Shown here: one piece after another, positions 1 through 8,693 of the stretch
Layout of the letters: every line of letters starts with the position of its first letter
Numbering within the stretch: position 1 is the stretch's first letter
Assembly: GCA_014058105.1 (NCBI GenBank)
Contig: JACGCM010000560.1
Location: 2,418,001 to 2,482,000, forward strand
DNA from: Kingdonia uniflora
Taxonomy: Eukaryota; Streptophyta; Magnoliopsida; Ranunculales; Circaeasteraceae
Direction of reading: 5' to 3'
DNA length: 64,000 bases
Translations under genes and position numbers: made by a program
Notes under the pieces: model-generated
The model's database searches: none
The model's input: the letters and a program-made list of their open reading frames with translations, nothing else
What the model was told of the DNA's origin: nothing

Positions 1-598
1 TATAATATGACCGTTTGATGGCCATTAATATTCTTAATGATAGACGTTACAAAATATAAGCTTGATATTCTTTGGCCAGATTTTATAACGGGTTGACTCT
101 GCTTGTTCTTGTAATGGCTTTATTGATGATGCTGTGTTTGTTGACTCAAACTGTTGATGTAGAGGTCGAATAGCTATAACTCGAACTCAGGGATACTAAA
201 TATATCTTAAGTAATACTTCATTTATCCTAATGAGTTCGAAGATGAGGTATGAGTCCGAGATGCGAAATAAGCTTATTACAAGACGAATCTCTACCAAGA
301 ACGCGAGTAGTATCATGAGCGAGTGGTGTTGGTTAAGAAACTTATGTTTTACCTTACACTGTTGGTTTATCCTCGCATGGTGTTTTGGGAAATTACTGTC
401 ACATCATCTTGTTTGCTAAATCATCACTTTAAATTATCTTGAAATAGCTGTGTAAGGTAAAACATAAGTGATAGAGTAGTATCATGAACTTCGTTTTCTA
501 TGCTAAATCATCTTGTTAGCTACTACTTACTGTTCTTGTGCATTCTAAACACATATGGTGTAAAGGCTAAGTCCAAATCTCAGAATTAGGCTATTGCA
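1..598 (+). repeat. Element A: LTR fragment, cut by the window start
   Basis: The segment ends in ctattgca, two bases before a primer-binding site, so it reads as the 3' part of a 5' LTR. Its last 50 bases (gtgtaaaggctaag...ttaggctattgca) resemble the ends of the LTRs of B at 1181 and 4787, so A and B are related families. The left end lies outside the window. It contains a perfect 19-bp inverted repeat (341-359 and 450-468). The short reading frames here are not supported as genes. Confidence 0.55.
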
Positions 599-600
599 TT

Positions 601-618
601 TGGCGCCGTCTGTGGGAA
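601..618 (+). other. Primer-binding site of element A
   Basis: TGGCGCCGTCTGTGGGAA follows the LTR end after a two-base spacer. The same site, with one C-to-T or equivalent change, occurs in B (1184) and, reversed, in G (49983). I associate it with Tat/Ogre-type plant Ty3/gypsy elements. The priming tRNA was not determined. Confidence 0.75.
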
Positions 619-704
619 CAAAGTTCTCAAGCTCATTGTCTTAGTAACTGCTGATTATCATTTCTCAGGATGGCACTTCCAGATCAGATCACACCGGTTA
701 CTAA
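619..704 (+). other. Element A leader and first gag codons, broken by B
   Basis: The bases after the PBS (aagttctcaa.ctcatt.tcttag) match those after the PBS of B, so both copies share a leader. An ATG at 670 opens MALPDQITPVTN, then the frame runs into the LTR of B at 705. The rest of A is not found on the far side of B, so this junction is not a simple nested insertion. Confidence 0.4.
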
Positions 705-1181
705 TGTAAGGATCTTATTCAGCATCTTGGGCTCAAGCTTTATCTTCGACCATCAAACGACCACTCGATCTCGTCAACATACACGTGACACATTTATGGA
801 AGATACATTATGGAGCAGTAGTTACTCAAGCCGTTACACAATTATTATGAAGACTCATCAAAACCATATACTGTAACGTTCATCATTAAAATAGATAACG
901 GCCATATTATAAAACCTATATATAGGCCCATAAAACTATAGAGAAAGGATAGACTTTTCCAATCAAGAAAGTCTCTACAAAATGCTCAGAGCATTCTTTG
1001 TAATAACTAGCAACTATCAATAATATCCCTCTTTCTATATCCTCAAGAGAAGTCGTGGTTTTTAACCTATTCAAAGGCTTTCCACACTAAACTTTGAGCT
1101 AGTAGTTACTTTTTGTTCATAATCGCTCTGATTATCTTTAGTGTAAATGTTAAGTTTAAAATACAAAATTTGGCTATTACA
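705..1181 (+). repeat. Element B 5' LTR (477 bp)
   Basis: It aligns along its whole length with 4311-4787, from tgtaaggatcttatt to ggctattaca. A TATA-like cctatatatagg lies at 915-926. It starts TG and ends CA. Confidence 0.85.
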
Positions 1182-1183
1182 TT

Positions 1184-1201
1184 TGGCACCGTCTGTGGGA
1201 A
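1184..1201 (+). other. Primer-binding site of element B
   Basis: TGGCACCGTCTGTGGGAA lies two bases after the 5' LTR and differs from the site of A by one base (G to A at a CpG). It is identical to the site of G read on the other strand. Confidence 0.8.
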
Positions 1202-1299
1202 CGAAGTTCTCAAACTCATTATCTTAGAAAATAACTGATTATCTCTTGCTTTCACTATTATAATTTGAGAACGTGAAAGAGAGCCACAAATGTACTTCA

Positions 1300-1620
1300 A
1301 ACTCCTCCTCTCAAGATTGGAATTGCAGACAAACCTCTCCCCCTCTCTCTTCTCTAAACCAAAAAATCAAAATTACAAAACCCTCGAAGTCTGAATAAAA
1401 ATCAAGATCACATTCGGGTTCATCTCCCAAACCCTCACCCTCTTCTTCTCTTTATACATTCTCTCTCTCTGCAACTCTCCCTGTTTTCGTTCAATTCATT
1501 CAAAGCCCTAACGTGTTCGATCTCCATTTTCAATCTCGATCCATCAAACAACACCTCTCCACATTTCTCAATCTCATCTCAACTCTATCATAGTATAAAC
1601 ATATTACATATTAGAAATTA
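1300..1620 (+). other. C/T-rich UTR-like stretch inside B
   Basis: The stretch is dense in ctctctc, accctc and ccctaac runs, like the 5' UTR of a plant housekeeping gene. It precedes the coding-like piece at 1642. It may be a captured gene leader or ordinary retroelement leader; no splice or start site decides this. Confidence 0.3.
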
Positions 1621-1641
1621 CAAATATCTGGTGTTCTTCAA

Positions 1642-1923
1642 TTGCAATCCGAATTGCTCTCTTTTGATCTTCTGTCGCGAACTTGTGATAGTGTTGTTGC
1701 GAATTGTGGTGGCTGACAAGGTGATCTTCTCAAGGATATCATCATGAAAGTGAAGGATTTTCCTTTGATTTCTAAAGGTGAAAATAACCAAAAAAATGTG
1801 CCCATGGAGTTTCTGGAAGAGTAAAAAGATTCTTGGTCGACAGATGGGAATGATGGTTGTAGTAACATTAATGGAGATTCTTGGTTGGTCGATGAAAATG
1901 TCGTCGCTCGATCGAACTCTTAG
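1642..1923 (+). pseudogene. Unrecognised coding-like fragment inside B
   Basis: One frame stays open for 94 codons apart from two internal stops, with normal-looking composition (for example LLSFDLLSRTCDSVVANCGG and DIIMKVKDFPLISKG). I do not recognise a retroelement domain or a plant family. It lies between the UTR-like stretch and the HSP70 fragment, so it may be another captured host exon. It could also be a relic of gag too diverged to identify. Confidence 0.3.
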
Positions 1924-2596
1924 TAATTGTTCACTCGAGCTTCAGCACAGAGAGTTCATTCATCTGATTTAAATCGAGCTTTGGAGCTTTGGATTCTCGT
2001 AAACGAGTTTGATCGAACTCTGAATAATTGCTTACTCGAGCTCCAACGAATAATGGTCGATGAATGACAGGTCTCTCTCTCTCTGAATCGAGCTCGGTCT
2101 TCATTCGACCTCATCAATGGCAGGTCTTTGGTCGACCTTCACAATAGTAGGTCACTATGCTCCTGAAACTACAATCCTCAAAGTTGAGTACCACATTTTC
2201 ATACCCATAATTCAAAAAATGTCTTTGAATTGAGTTTGAGTTTTGCTCGATCTCAACAATGACAGGTGCATGGGGTTCTAGATACTTAACTGGTTTTGAT
2301 TACTTTAATTCACTCAAGTCAAAATTAAAGATCTGCCAACCTCTATGTTTTACCCCCATTTCTACAAGATGATGATGCTTGAATATTTGGCAATGCCAAT
2401 TCTGATATTGGATGCATGAACCTTAGGTCAAGATCCATGTTTCTCGTAGTTTCTTTCGTACAATGGTGATTGGTGAATTTCATCAAATATGTAAATATAT
2501 GCCTAATACAAGGGGTGTTATTGAAGTGGATCCAAAGGTGCACAAGGATTCTGTTGGTTCCAAAAATACCAGCTTCTGTTTCTGTTACGGCACTGG
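1924..2596. other. Element B interior with short tcga-rich repeats, no gene
   Basis: Short diverged direct repeats occur, for example tcgaactct.a.taattg.t.actcgagct at about 1912 and 2012, and ggtcgac.t..caata blocks near 2120-2160. No coherent reading frame of a known family is visible. Confidence 0.4.
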
Positions 2597-2727
2597 AGCT
2601 TGATAATATTGCTTAAAATCAGGTCGCAATAAATTCCATCAACACTGTCTTTGATGTTAAAAGATTGATTGGAAGGAGATATAGGGATGCTTCTGTCCAG
2701 AGTGACATTAAGCTATGCCCTTTCGAG
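2597..2727 (+). pseudogene. HSP70 gene fragment captured in B
   Basis: The frame reads [20 protein letters not shown] and then [13 protein letters not shown]. This matches the N-terminal ATPase region of cytosolic and ER HSP70 chaperones, where NQVAxNPxNTVFDxKRLIGR is nearly invariant. About 40 codons are present. An in-frame TAA stands where the family has a lysine just before NQVA, and homology stops soon after the KLxPF motif. Upstream bases resemble the preceding LIGDAAK codons. There is no intact HSP70 gene here; the piece lies inside a retroelement with LTRs on both sides and is not expected to make a chaperone. Confidence 0.8.
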
Positions 2728-3470
2728 CTCCTCTCTATGTTACATTATGCCCGACTACGATATTCTGTCATTGGCTTCTCAGAAATGTAGACCTCAGAGA
2801 TAACCTCGTAAGATTCGTACCTACAGGATTCCGTGGAGATTGACGGCCATTGCCTCCCTCAGAATTTCAATGTTAATGAGCTTCCATAGACCTCCAAGAT
2901 TTTCTTTGTAATCTTTAGGAACCTCTACAAAGTCTAATTATCTTCAAAATAATCATGAACATCTCAAATAAGTCTTGTGGCAACAAAGTCGAATAATTTT
3001 CATTTGATTTCTTCGCCGTCTTAGCTCTACTGGTACTGATCTATCTGAGGCTTTAGTATCTGCTGTAAATTATGATTTAGGCTCGGTGTTCTGATCGAGT
3101 TCTTCAATGACATTCTCTACGAATACAAGTTTATTCACCTCTGGCCCTAGTGCTATTACTAGCTTATTTATTTTCAATTCTCCATCCCCTACATCATCTA
3201 TACTTGGTTTTGGACTCGATTCATCTATTCTTGTGATTATAGGTTCTTCATCAAGGTCCATGTTTTTTATTTAAATTTAGCATCTGCGACGCCGTCTTTG
3301 GCCTCTTTTCTCTCAAGCTGGTTCTTTGTTTGGAACAACAATGAAACCTTTCGGTTCGACCATCCTAAGTAACGATCAGATGGACATTGAAGGCAGCATG
3401 GCTGAGGATATAGTACAAGCATCTATTTTAAATATTTGGTAACAGAGAACTTGGGGGTGAGCTTGACCAG
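2728..3470. other. Element B interior, no recognised gene
   Basis: This 0.7 kb carries no known domain. An open frame of 63 codons on the - strand (3070-3261) is acidic and unlike any family I know; it is short enough to be chance. Confidence 0.4.
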
Positions 3471-3474
3471 TATA

Positions 3475-4130
3475 TTACAGGTCGGTTATTGGTTTGTCCA
3501 ATTTGACCAACAAATTACATAATCTATTACAGATCAGTTATTGGTTTGTCCAATTTGACCAAACAGATTACATATTATAGGTCACTTATTGGTTCATCCC
3601 AATTCGACCACCCATCTAATACATTACAGGTCGGTTATTGGTTCGTCCAATTCAACCAAACAGATTGCATATTATAGGTCACTTATTGGTTAATCCCAAT
3701 TCGACCTACCCATCTAATATATTACAGGTCGGTTATTGGTTCGTCCAATTTGACCAAATAGATTAGATACTACAGGTTACTTATTGGATCATCCCAATTC
3801 GACCACCCATCTAATACATTACAGGTCGCTTATTGGTTCATCTCAATTCGACCAACTCATCTAGTACATTATAGGTCGGTTATTGGTTCGTCTAATTCGA
3901 CCAAGCAGATTACATATTATAGGTCAGTTATTGGTTCGCCCAATTCGACTAATCCATCTAATACATTACAGGTCGATAATTGGTTCATCTAATTTAACCA
4001 AACATATTTCATATTTCAGGTCCACAATTGGTTCATCCAATGCGACCAACGCATCTACTATATTATAACACATTTTCATGTCAACAATAGGTTCATTCAA
4101 ATTGGCCAAATAAATTACAAGTCAATCGAC
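3475..4130 (+). repeat. 49-bp tandem array in the 3' region of B
   Basis: About 13 copies of a 48-50 bp unit built on ggtcggttattggttcgtcc and aattcgacca. Copies start near 3480, 3532, 3580, 3629, 3677, 3727, 3775, 3824, 3874, 3922, 3971 and 4019. Two variants alternate (one with gattacatattata, one with catctaatacatta), giving a higher-order unit of about 98 bp. The array lies a short way upstream of the 3' LTR. Confidence 0.9.
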
Positions 4131-4310
4131 TTAAATCGTACTCAGAAGGACCACAAAGCCTCAAATTCCCGAAAGAAAGCATTAACAACATCGTTAATAA
4201 ACTGTATCAAAATTAAGATAACAACGTCAGGTAACGAATTTAGAATGAATTTCTCATCCAACACCACTCGGCCATGATGCTTCTCGTGCTATTAGCTGAG
4301 AGCCATATAA

Positions 4311-4787
4311 TATAAGGAGCTTATTCCGCATCTCGGACTCAAGCTCCATCTTCGACCATCATACGACCACTCGACCTCGTCAACATACACGTGGCATATT
4401 TGTGGAAGATACATTATGGAGTAGGAGTTACTCAAGCCGTTACATAATCATTATCAAGACTCATCAAAACCATATACTATAACGTTCATCATTAAAACAG
4501 ATAGCTATCATATTATAAGACCTATAAATAGGTCCATAGAACTACAAAGAAAGGACAGACCTTTCCTATCGAGAAAGTCTCTACAAAATACTCAGAGCAT
4601 TCTTTGTAATAACTAACAACTATCAATAATGTCTTTCTTTCTAAATCCTCAAGATAGGTCATGATTTTTAACCTATTTAATGGTTTTCCATGCTAAACTT
4701 TGTACTAGTAGTTACTTTTTGTTCATAATCGCTCTGATTATCTTTGGTGTAAAGGCTAAGTTCGAAATACAAAATTAGGCTATTACA
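4311..4787 (+). repeat. Element B 3' LTR (477 bp)
   Basis: It is the partner of 705-1181 with scattered substitutions and no net length change. Its first dinucleotide is TA instead of TG. Reading ends at ttaca, directly against copia C. Confidence 0.85.
4523..4530 (+). promoter_or_regulatory. TATA box candidate in the B 3' LTR
   Basis: TATAAATA within cctataaatagg, at the position matching cctatatatagg in the 5' LTR. It is the best promoter candidate of this family. Confidence 0.5.
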
Positions 4788-5040
4788 GTAGCAGTAACAC
4801 GTGTTACCATAGTGTGATGACACATGGTAGTACTATGCAGTGACACGTGTCAGTACTGTTGCCTGGCACGTGTCAAACCGAGTCGAACTGGTCCAGACCA
4901 GTCAACTAAGTCCAGGCCTTAACCCAGACCAAGCCAGACCAGTTCAGACTATAAAATGATTAGGAATGATTTATTTTATGTTATTCTAAGTACTATGATC
5001 TGTCAATAATGCATTTGAAATATTTATTTTTGTATAATAG
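4788..5040 (+). other. Leader of C with G-box-like CACGTG motifs
   Basis: Three cacgtg cores occur in the first 80 bases, followed by a ccagaccagtcaac/ccagaccagttcagac stretch that also occurs in the leader of D (near 55930-56000, reversed). Confidence 0.55.
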
Positions 5041-5880
5041 ATGTCTGCGAAACCACGTTATGTTGATTACGAACCATTGCGGCTTGATGGTTCCAACTTC
5101 CTTTCTTGGTGTATGGACATAAAACTCCATCTGAAAACAATAAACGTCTCAAAGTTGACTGTTGCTGATAACACCATCTCTGAACCACTCAAAGCACTGG
5201 CCATGATTGTTTTTTGCACTCACCTTCAGCTGAAGTTAAAATTTGAGCATCTATATTATGGAGATCCATATGAGTTACAGAGAAGCTTAAAGCAATGCTT
5301 TGGTCTCTAGTAGATCCTAAGCAAGTCTACGAACCGCAACCGCTGGAACAACATGAGGTTATGTGACTTCAAGACTGCAGCAGACTATAATTCAGTACTA
5401 CAAAAAATTGTATCGATGATGAGGCTCAATAATGATTAAGATATTGCATTAGACTCTCTCCATATTTCCATATTCATCATAGGCTATTCTCAGGAATGAA
5501 TATGCAAAATTAAAATTTAGTAGTCAAGCAAGTCTGATCCAACTCTTGCTTACTACAAAAAAGGAGGAAAAAAAAATTGTTAAGAAAAATAAGAAACATC
5601 CCCCTAGGAGGAAGACACCTGTTGCACGAAAAACCTTACCTAATGAATAAGACAACTAAGAATAGTATTCTGGAAGTGGAAATGTGACTGAAAGCAGGAA
5701 TCGGGTACTCCTGGGCCCTTAGAATTGTAACAGGCTTAAAAAGGTTGGTAAACTACAAAAATCAATGATGATCAAGAAGCCAAATTACGAATTTCCTTGC
5801 TTGAGATGTGGAGCAACTGGACAGTAGGTACGAGACTGCAGGGTTCCTAAAGTTAGCAAAGTCCAAGCTAACCACATCAC
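5041..5880 (+). pseudogene. Element C gag pseudogene
   Basis: The ATG at 5041 opens 89 codons (MSAKPRYVDYEPLRLDGSNF, then LSWCMDIKLHL), the N-terminal pattern of plant copia capsid proteins. A frameshift and several stops follow. A CCHC zinc knuckle remains at 5798-5839 as CLRCGATGQ...RDC, with Q in place of the metal-binding histidine and a stop inside it. Gag would package the RNA. From 5881 to 6243 only broken frame remains. Confidence 0.75.
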
Positions 5881-6243
5881 CATTGACATAACTTCAATGG
5901 CTATAAAGTTTGCAGCGTCAGATTTTTTCGACGATACTAATCCGACATGGATCAATATATGGAGTAATCAGTAGTGATATCTCAGTAGATGTGTGATGCC
6001 ACAGTAGAGAACACTAGTAGTTTCTTTTCTTGCGAAGACTTAATTTACTCTTTGTTAACATTCTTTTTGATTATGTTAAGAACATATCACTTATGTTTCA
6101 ATAAAGTACTCATGACACACATTCAGTATTAATTTGTGAGATTTTCTTTTTGTTCAAAATTGTGATTATACAAATTATTACTTAGAATAGTAGTTAATTT
6201 GTTATATATATAATTCTTAATATACTATATATAAAGGTAGCCC

Positions 6244-7440
6244 ATGGGTCTTTTTGCCCATAGAGCACTAATTGATAATAGGACGAGTCACGACACATGT
6301 CTTGTTAACAGTAGTATCGCACATTCGATCCTTCAAGATAAAAGGTATTTCTCGGACTTGACTGCGTATGTTATGGACATTCAAACTGTTACTGAGTCAG
6401 CCAGTATCATAAAGGGCTCGGAGAGTGCTACATTATTACTCTATAACGATACAATACTGAATATCAAGACCGCATTTTTTGCTAGTAAATCTCCTAAGAA
6501 TTTATTAAGTTTTAGGGACATACACGATAATAGTTATCAAGTCAAAATGATAGGAAATGATGGGATTCAAATTCTATGCATCACCTATTCGCCTGACGGC
6601 CAAGAACTTATATTGGAGCACTATCTAATGTATTCCTCAGGGTTTTATTCCACTACCTTTAGGCATGAATTTAAGATTTGGTATGACCATTTTGGACATC
6701 CTAGATAACGAATAATGAGGAAAATTATCAATAGTACCTCTGAACATTCACTCACGAGAGAGAAGATCTAAATTTTGTAAGATTACCCAGTGTAACACCT
6801 ACCCTCAGGGAAAGCTTATAGTCCAACCTTGTAAGACCAAGGAGGAGTTGGAGAATCTTGCCTTTCTCTAACGTATCCATTGAGACATATGTGGATCTAT
6901 CCATCCACATAGTGGTCCGTTCAATTACTATATGATCTTAATTGATGCATCTATCAGATGGTTAGTAATTTACCTATAATCATCTAAGAATATAACATTT
7001 CCACGGTTGTTTGCCCAAATTACCCAATCAAATCTATAAAATTTGATAGCGCTGACGAGTTTACCTCAAAGGATTTTGTTGATTATTGTATGGCTAATGG
7101 GATAGATGTCGAACATCTTGTCCCCATGTCCATAATTAATATAGGATGACAGATAATCTAATCAAGCGATTATAGCTTATTGCTAGGCCACTGCTACTAC
7201 GATCTTAACTTCCAGTCACTGCTTGAGGACATACAATTCTGTATGTTGCCATCCTAATTATAATTCATCCAACAACAAATAATTAATAGTCCTCATTATA
7301 CCTAGTAATTGGGTCAGATCTCGATGTTGCCCATCTACGAACATTTGGATGTTCCGTACATGTGCCAATTGTACTACTACAACGTGCAAAGATGGGACCC
7401 CAACGTCAGCTCGGTATCTATTTGGGTTACAATTCGCCAT
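6244..7440 (+). pseudogene. Element C protease, pre-integrase and integrase pseudogene
   Basis: The first 154 codons are open. They include SPKNLLSFRDIHDNSYQVK and WYDHFGHPR, the protease-to-GAG-pre-integrase region of copia polyproteins. Integrase follows in broken frames: HIVVRSITI-type text near 6900 (the Asp segment of the catalytic core) and LPIYEHLDVPYMCQLYYYN near 7325, the block after the catalytic core. Stops and frameshifts are frequent. The frame then jumps straight to RNase H. Confidence 0.7.
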
Positions 7441-7968
7441 TTATTATTCGATACTTGGAATAATATCAAGAACATTATGAGATATCACATTAACACAAAA
7501 GAATGGGGTCTGTTTTATCCAAAAAATGGCAAACAAAAAATTATAGGATACACCGATGCAGAGTATTTATCAAATCTGCATAAAGGCCGATCATAATCGG
7601 GTTATGAGTTATTGTATGGAGATACAATGATTTCATGGAGATCGGTAAAGTAGACGATGGTTATTATATCCTTTAACCACGTAGAGATTATTGTACTTCA
7701 TGAAGCTTATAGATAATGTTTTTAGTTGCGGTCAATGATCAATCACAACAACGGAAGTTACAGTCTAAGCTCTATCCAAGATAAACTAACCACTCTGGAT
7801 GAAGACAACGCATCTTGCATCATTCAAGTCAAAGGGAGATTTATTAAAGGTAACATAACAAAGTATATTTTACCCAAATTCTTTCACGTACACGAGTTGC
7901 AAAAGACGAATAAGATTGACGTCCTTCAATTGGTACTTATTTTCATGATAGTACAATTTATATCTTAA
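7441..7968 (+). pseudogene. Element C RNase H pseudogene
   Basis: MRYHINTKEWGLFYPKN, IGYTDAEYLSNLHKGRS, then TLDEDNASCIIQVKGRFIKG and KYILPKFFHVHELQK mark the copia RNase H. GYTDAEY holds a catalytic Asp and DEDNASC a second acidic site. Three frame breaks separate these blocks. RNase H would degrade the RNA strand during reverse transcription. Confidence 0.75.
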
Positions 7969-8137
7969 GAGGTTTTACTAACTAGAGGTTTTGATGAGGC
8001 AACCTATACGCGTCCACAACCCATACGAGAAATAGGTTAGTACTTTTCCCTTGTACAACTTTTTGTCTAAAGGGGTTTTTCTAGGCAGAGATTTTGATGA
8101 GGCAAGTCGTCCTAGTATGGAACACCCCAAGGGGGAG

Positions 8138-8373
8138 TATTAGGAGTTAGGTCTGGTCTAAGGTAGGGTACCCAACTGGGCAGGGGTGTTCTACTGGACT
8201 CCTAACAAGCCCATATACTATTAGAATTTATGGGGAAAGTATGAGTGAAAGTATATAACCAAATAAAGGGTTTAGTCTTTGTAACCATAGAGATACAAAT
8301 CAATCAATAATATATTTACTATTCTCTCATATCTGTGTTATGATTATCTAGTAGAATAGTGTATTATCCAACA
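8138..8373 (+). repeat. Element C 3' LTR with polypurine tract
   Basis: The polypurine tract aagggggag (8129-8137) precedes TATTAGGAGTTAG. The LTR ends at ccaaca. It is related to the D LTR (56829-57091, reversed), which begins tgttaggagttggg. The initial TG has become TA. Confidence 0.75.
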
Positions 8374-8688
8374 CAATTCTTTTTCCTTCGCGAAAACTTA
8401 CATAAAATTTGAAAGTATATTTTGTGTATTTTACTCAATACATCAAGACCGACCGCAAGAGGCGAAAAGACTTTGCTAACGTCAGTTACATCTGTCAAAA
8501 TTTTAAATTAACAAAAATACCCTTCTACTTTAATGTTTAAAAGTTAATATATTCGTCAAGATCGACGAAAGGAGGTAAAATTACATTGCTGATGTTAGCT
8601 ACGTCTGCCCAAATTTTTAATCGACAAAAATAACCTTTTACTTTAAAGTTTAAAAGTTTTTTGCAAAAGGAAAATTTGTGATTTTTTA
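8374..8688. other. Spacer with a diverged 113-bp direct repeat
   Basis: No gene. tcaaga.cga...aggcgaaaa at 8443 recurs at 8556 as tcaagatcgacgaaaggaggtaaaa, and the similarity continues for about 110 bp (ending tttaaaagtt). This is older sequence into which K inserted. Confidence 0.55.
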
Positions 8689-8693
8689 TTTCC
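8689..8693. other. Target-site duplication of K
   Basis: tttcc precedes the 5' LTR of K and recurs directly after its 3' LTR at 18443-18447. It is a perfect 5-bp duplication and fixes both element ends. Confidence 0.95.

Larger units (their letters stand above)
705..4787 (+). mobile_element. Element B: non-autonomous Tat-like LTR retrotransposon
   Basis: Two direct repeats of the same length (477 bp) bound a 3.1-kb interior that starts with a PBS. No gag, protease, reverse transcriptase or integrase motif is visible, so it resembles a LARD-type element that needs enzymes from elsewhere. The interior holds a C/T-rich UTR-like stretch, an unrecognised coding-like piece, an HSP70 fragment and a tandem array just before the 3' LTR. 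No clear polypurine tract or target duplication is visible: the flanks are ctaa on the left and gtagc on the right. The right end abuts the truncated copia C exactly. Confidence 0.75.
4788..8373 (+). mobile_element. Element C: 5'-truncated Ty1/copia retrotransposon
   Basis: The order is leader, gag, protease with pre-integrase, integrase, RNase H, polypurine tract, 3' LTR. There is no 5' LTR: the sequence starts abruptly at the end of B's LTR. The reverse transcriptase is missing, with integrase joined to RNase H near 7440. Leader, integrase and LTR are related to D, which lies reversed at 52150-57091. The copy cannot encode active enzymes. Confidence 0.85.

Noticed and set aside
601..618. 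A tRNA gene
   Set aside because: Only 18 bases complementary to a tRNA 3' end, in PBS position; no cloverleaf around it.
2597..2727. A host HSP70 gene at this locus
   Set aside because: Only about 40 codons are present, with a stop, inside an LTR-bounded element.
3475..4130. 49-bp repeats as a CRISPR-like array
   Set aside because: The whole unit is repeated with diverged copies; no spacer and no cas gene.
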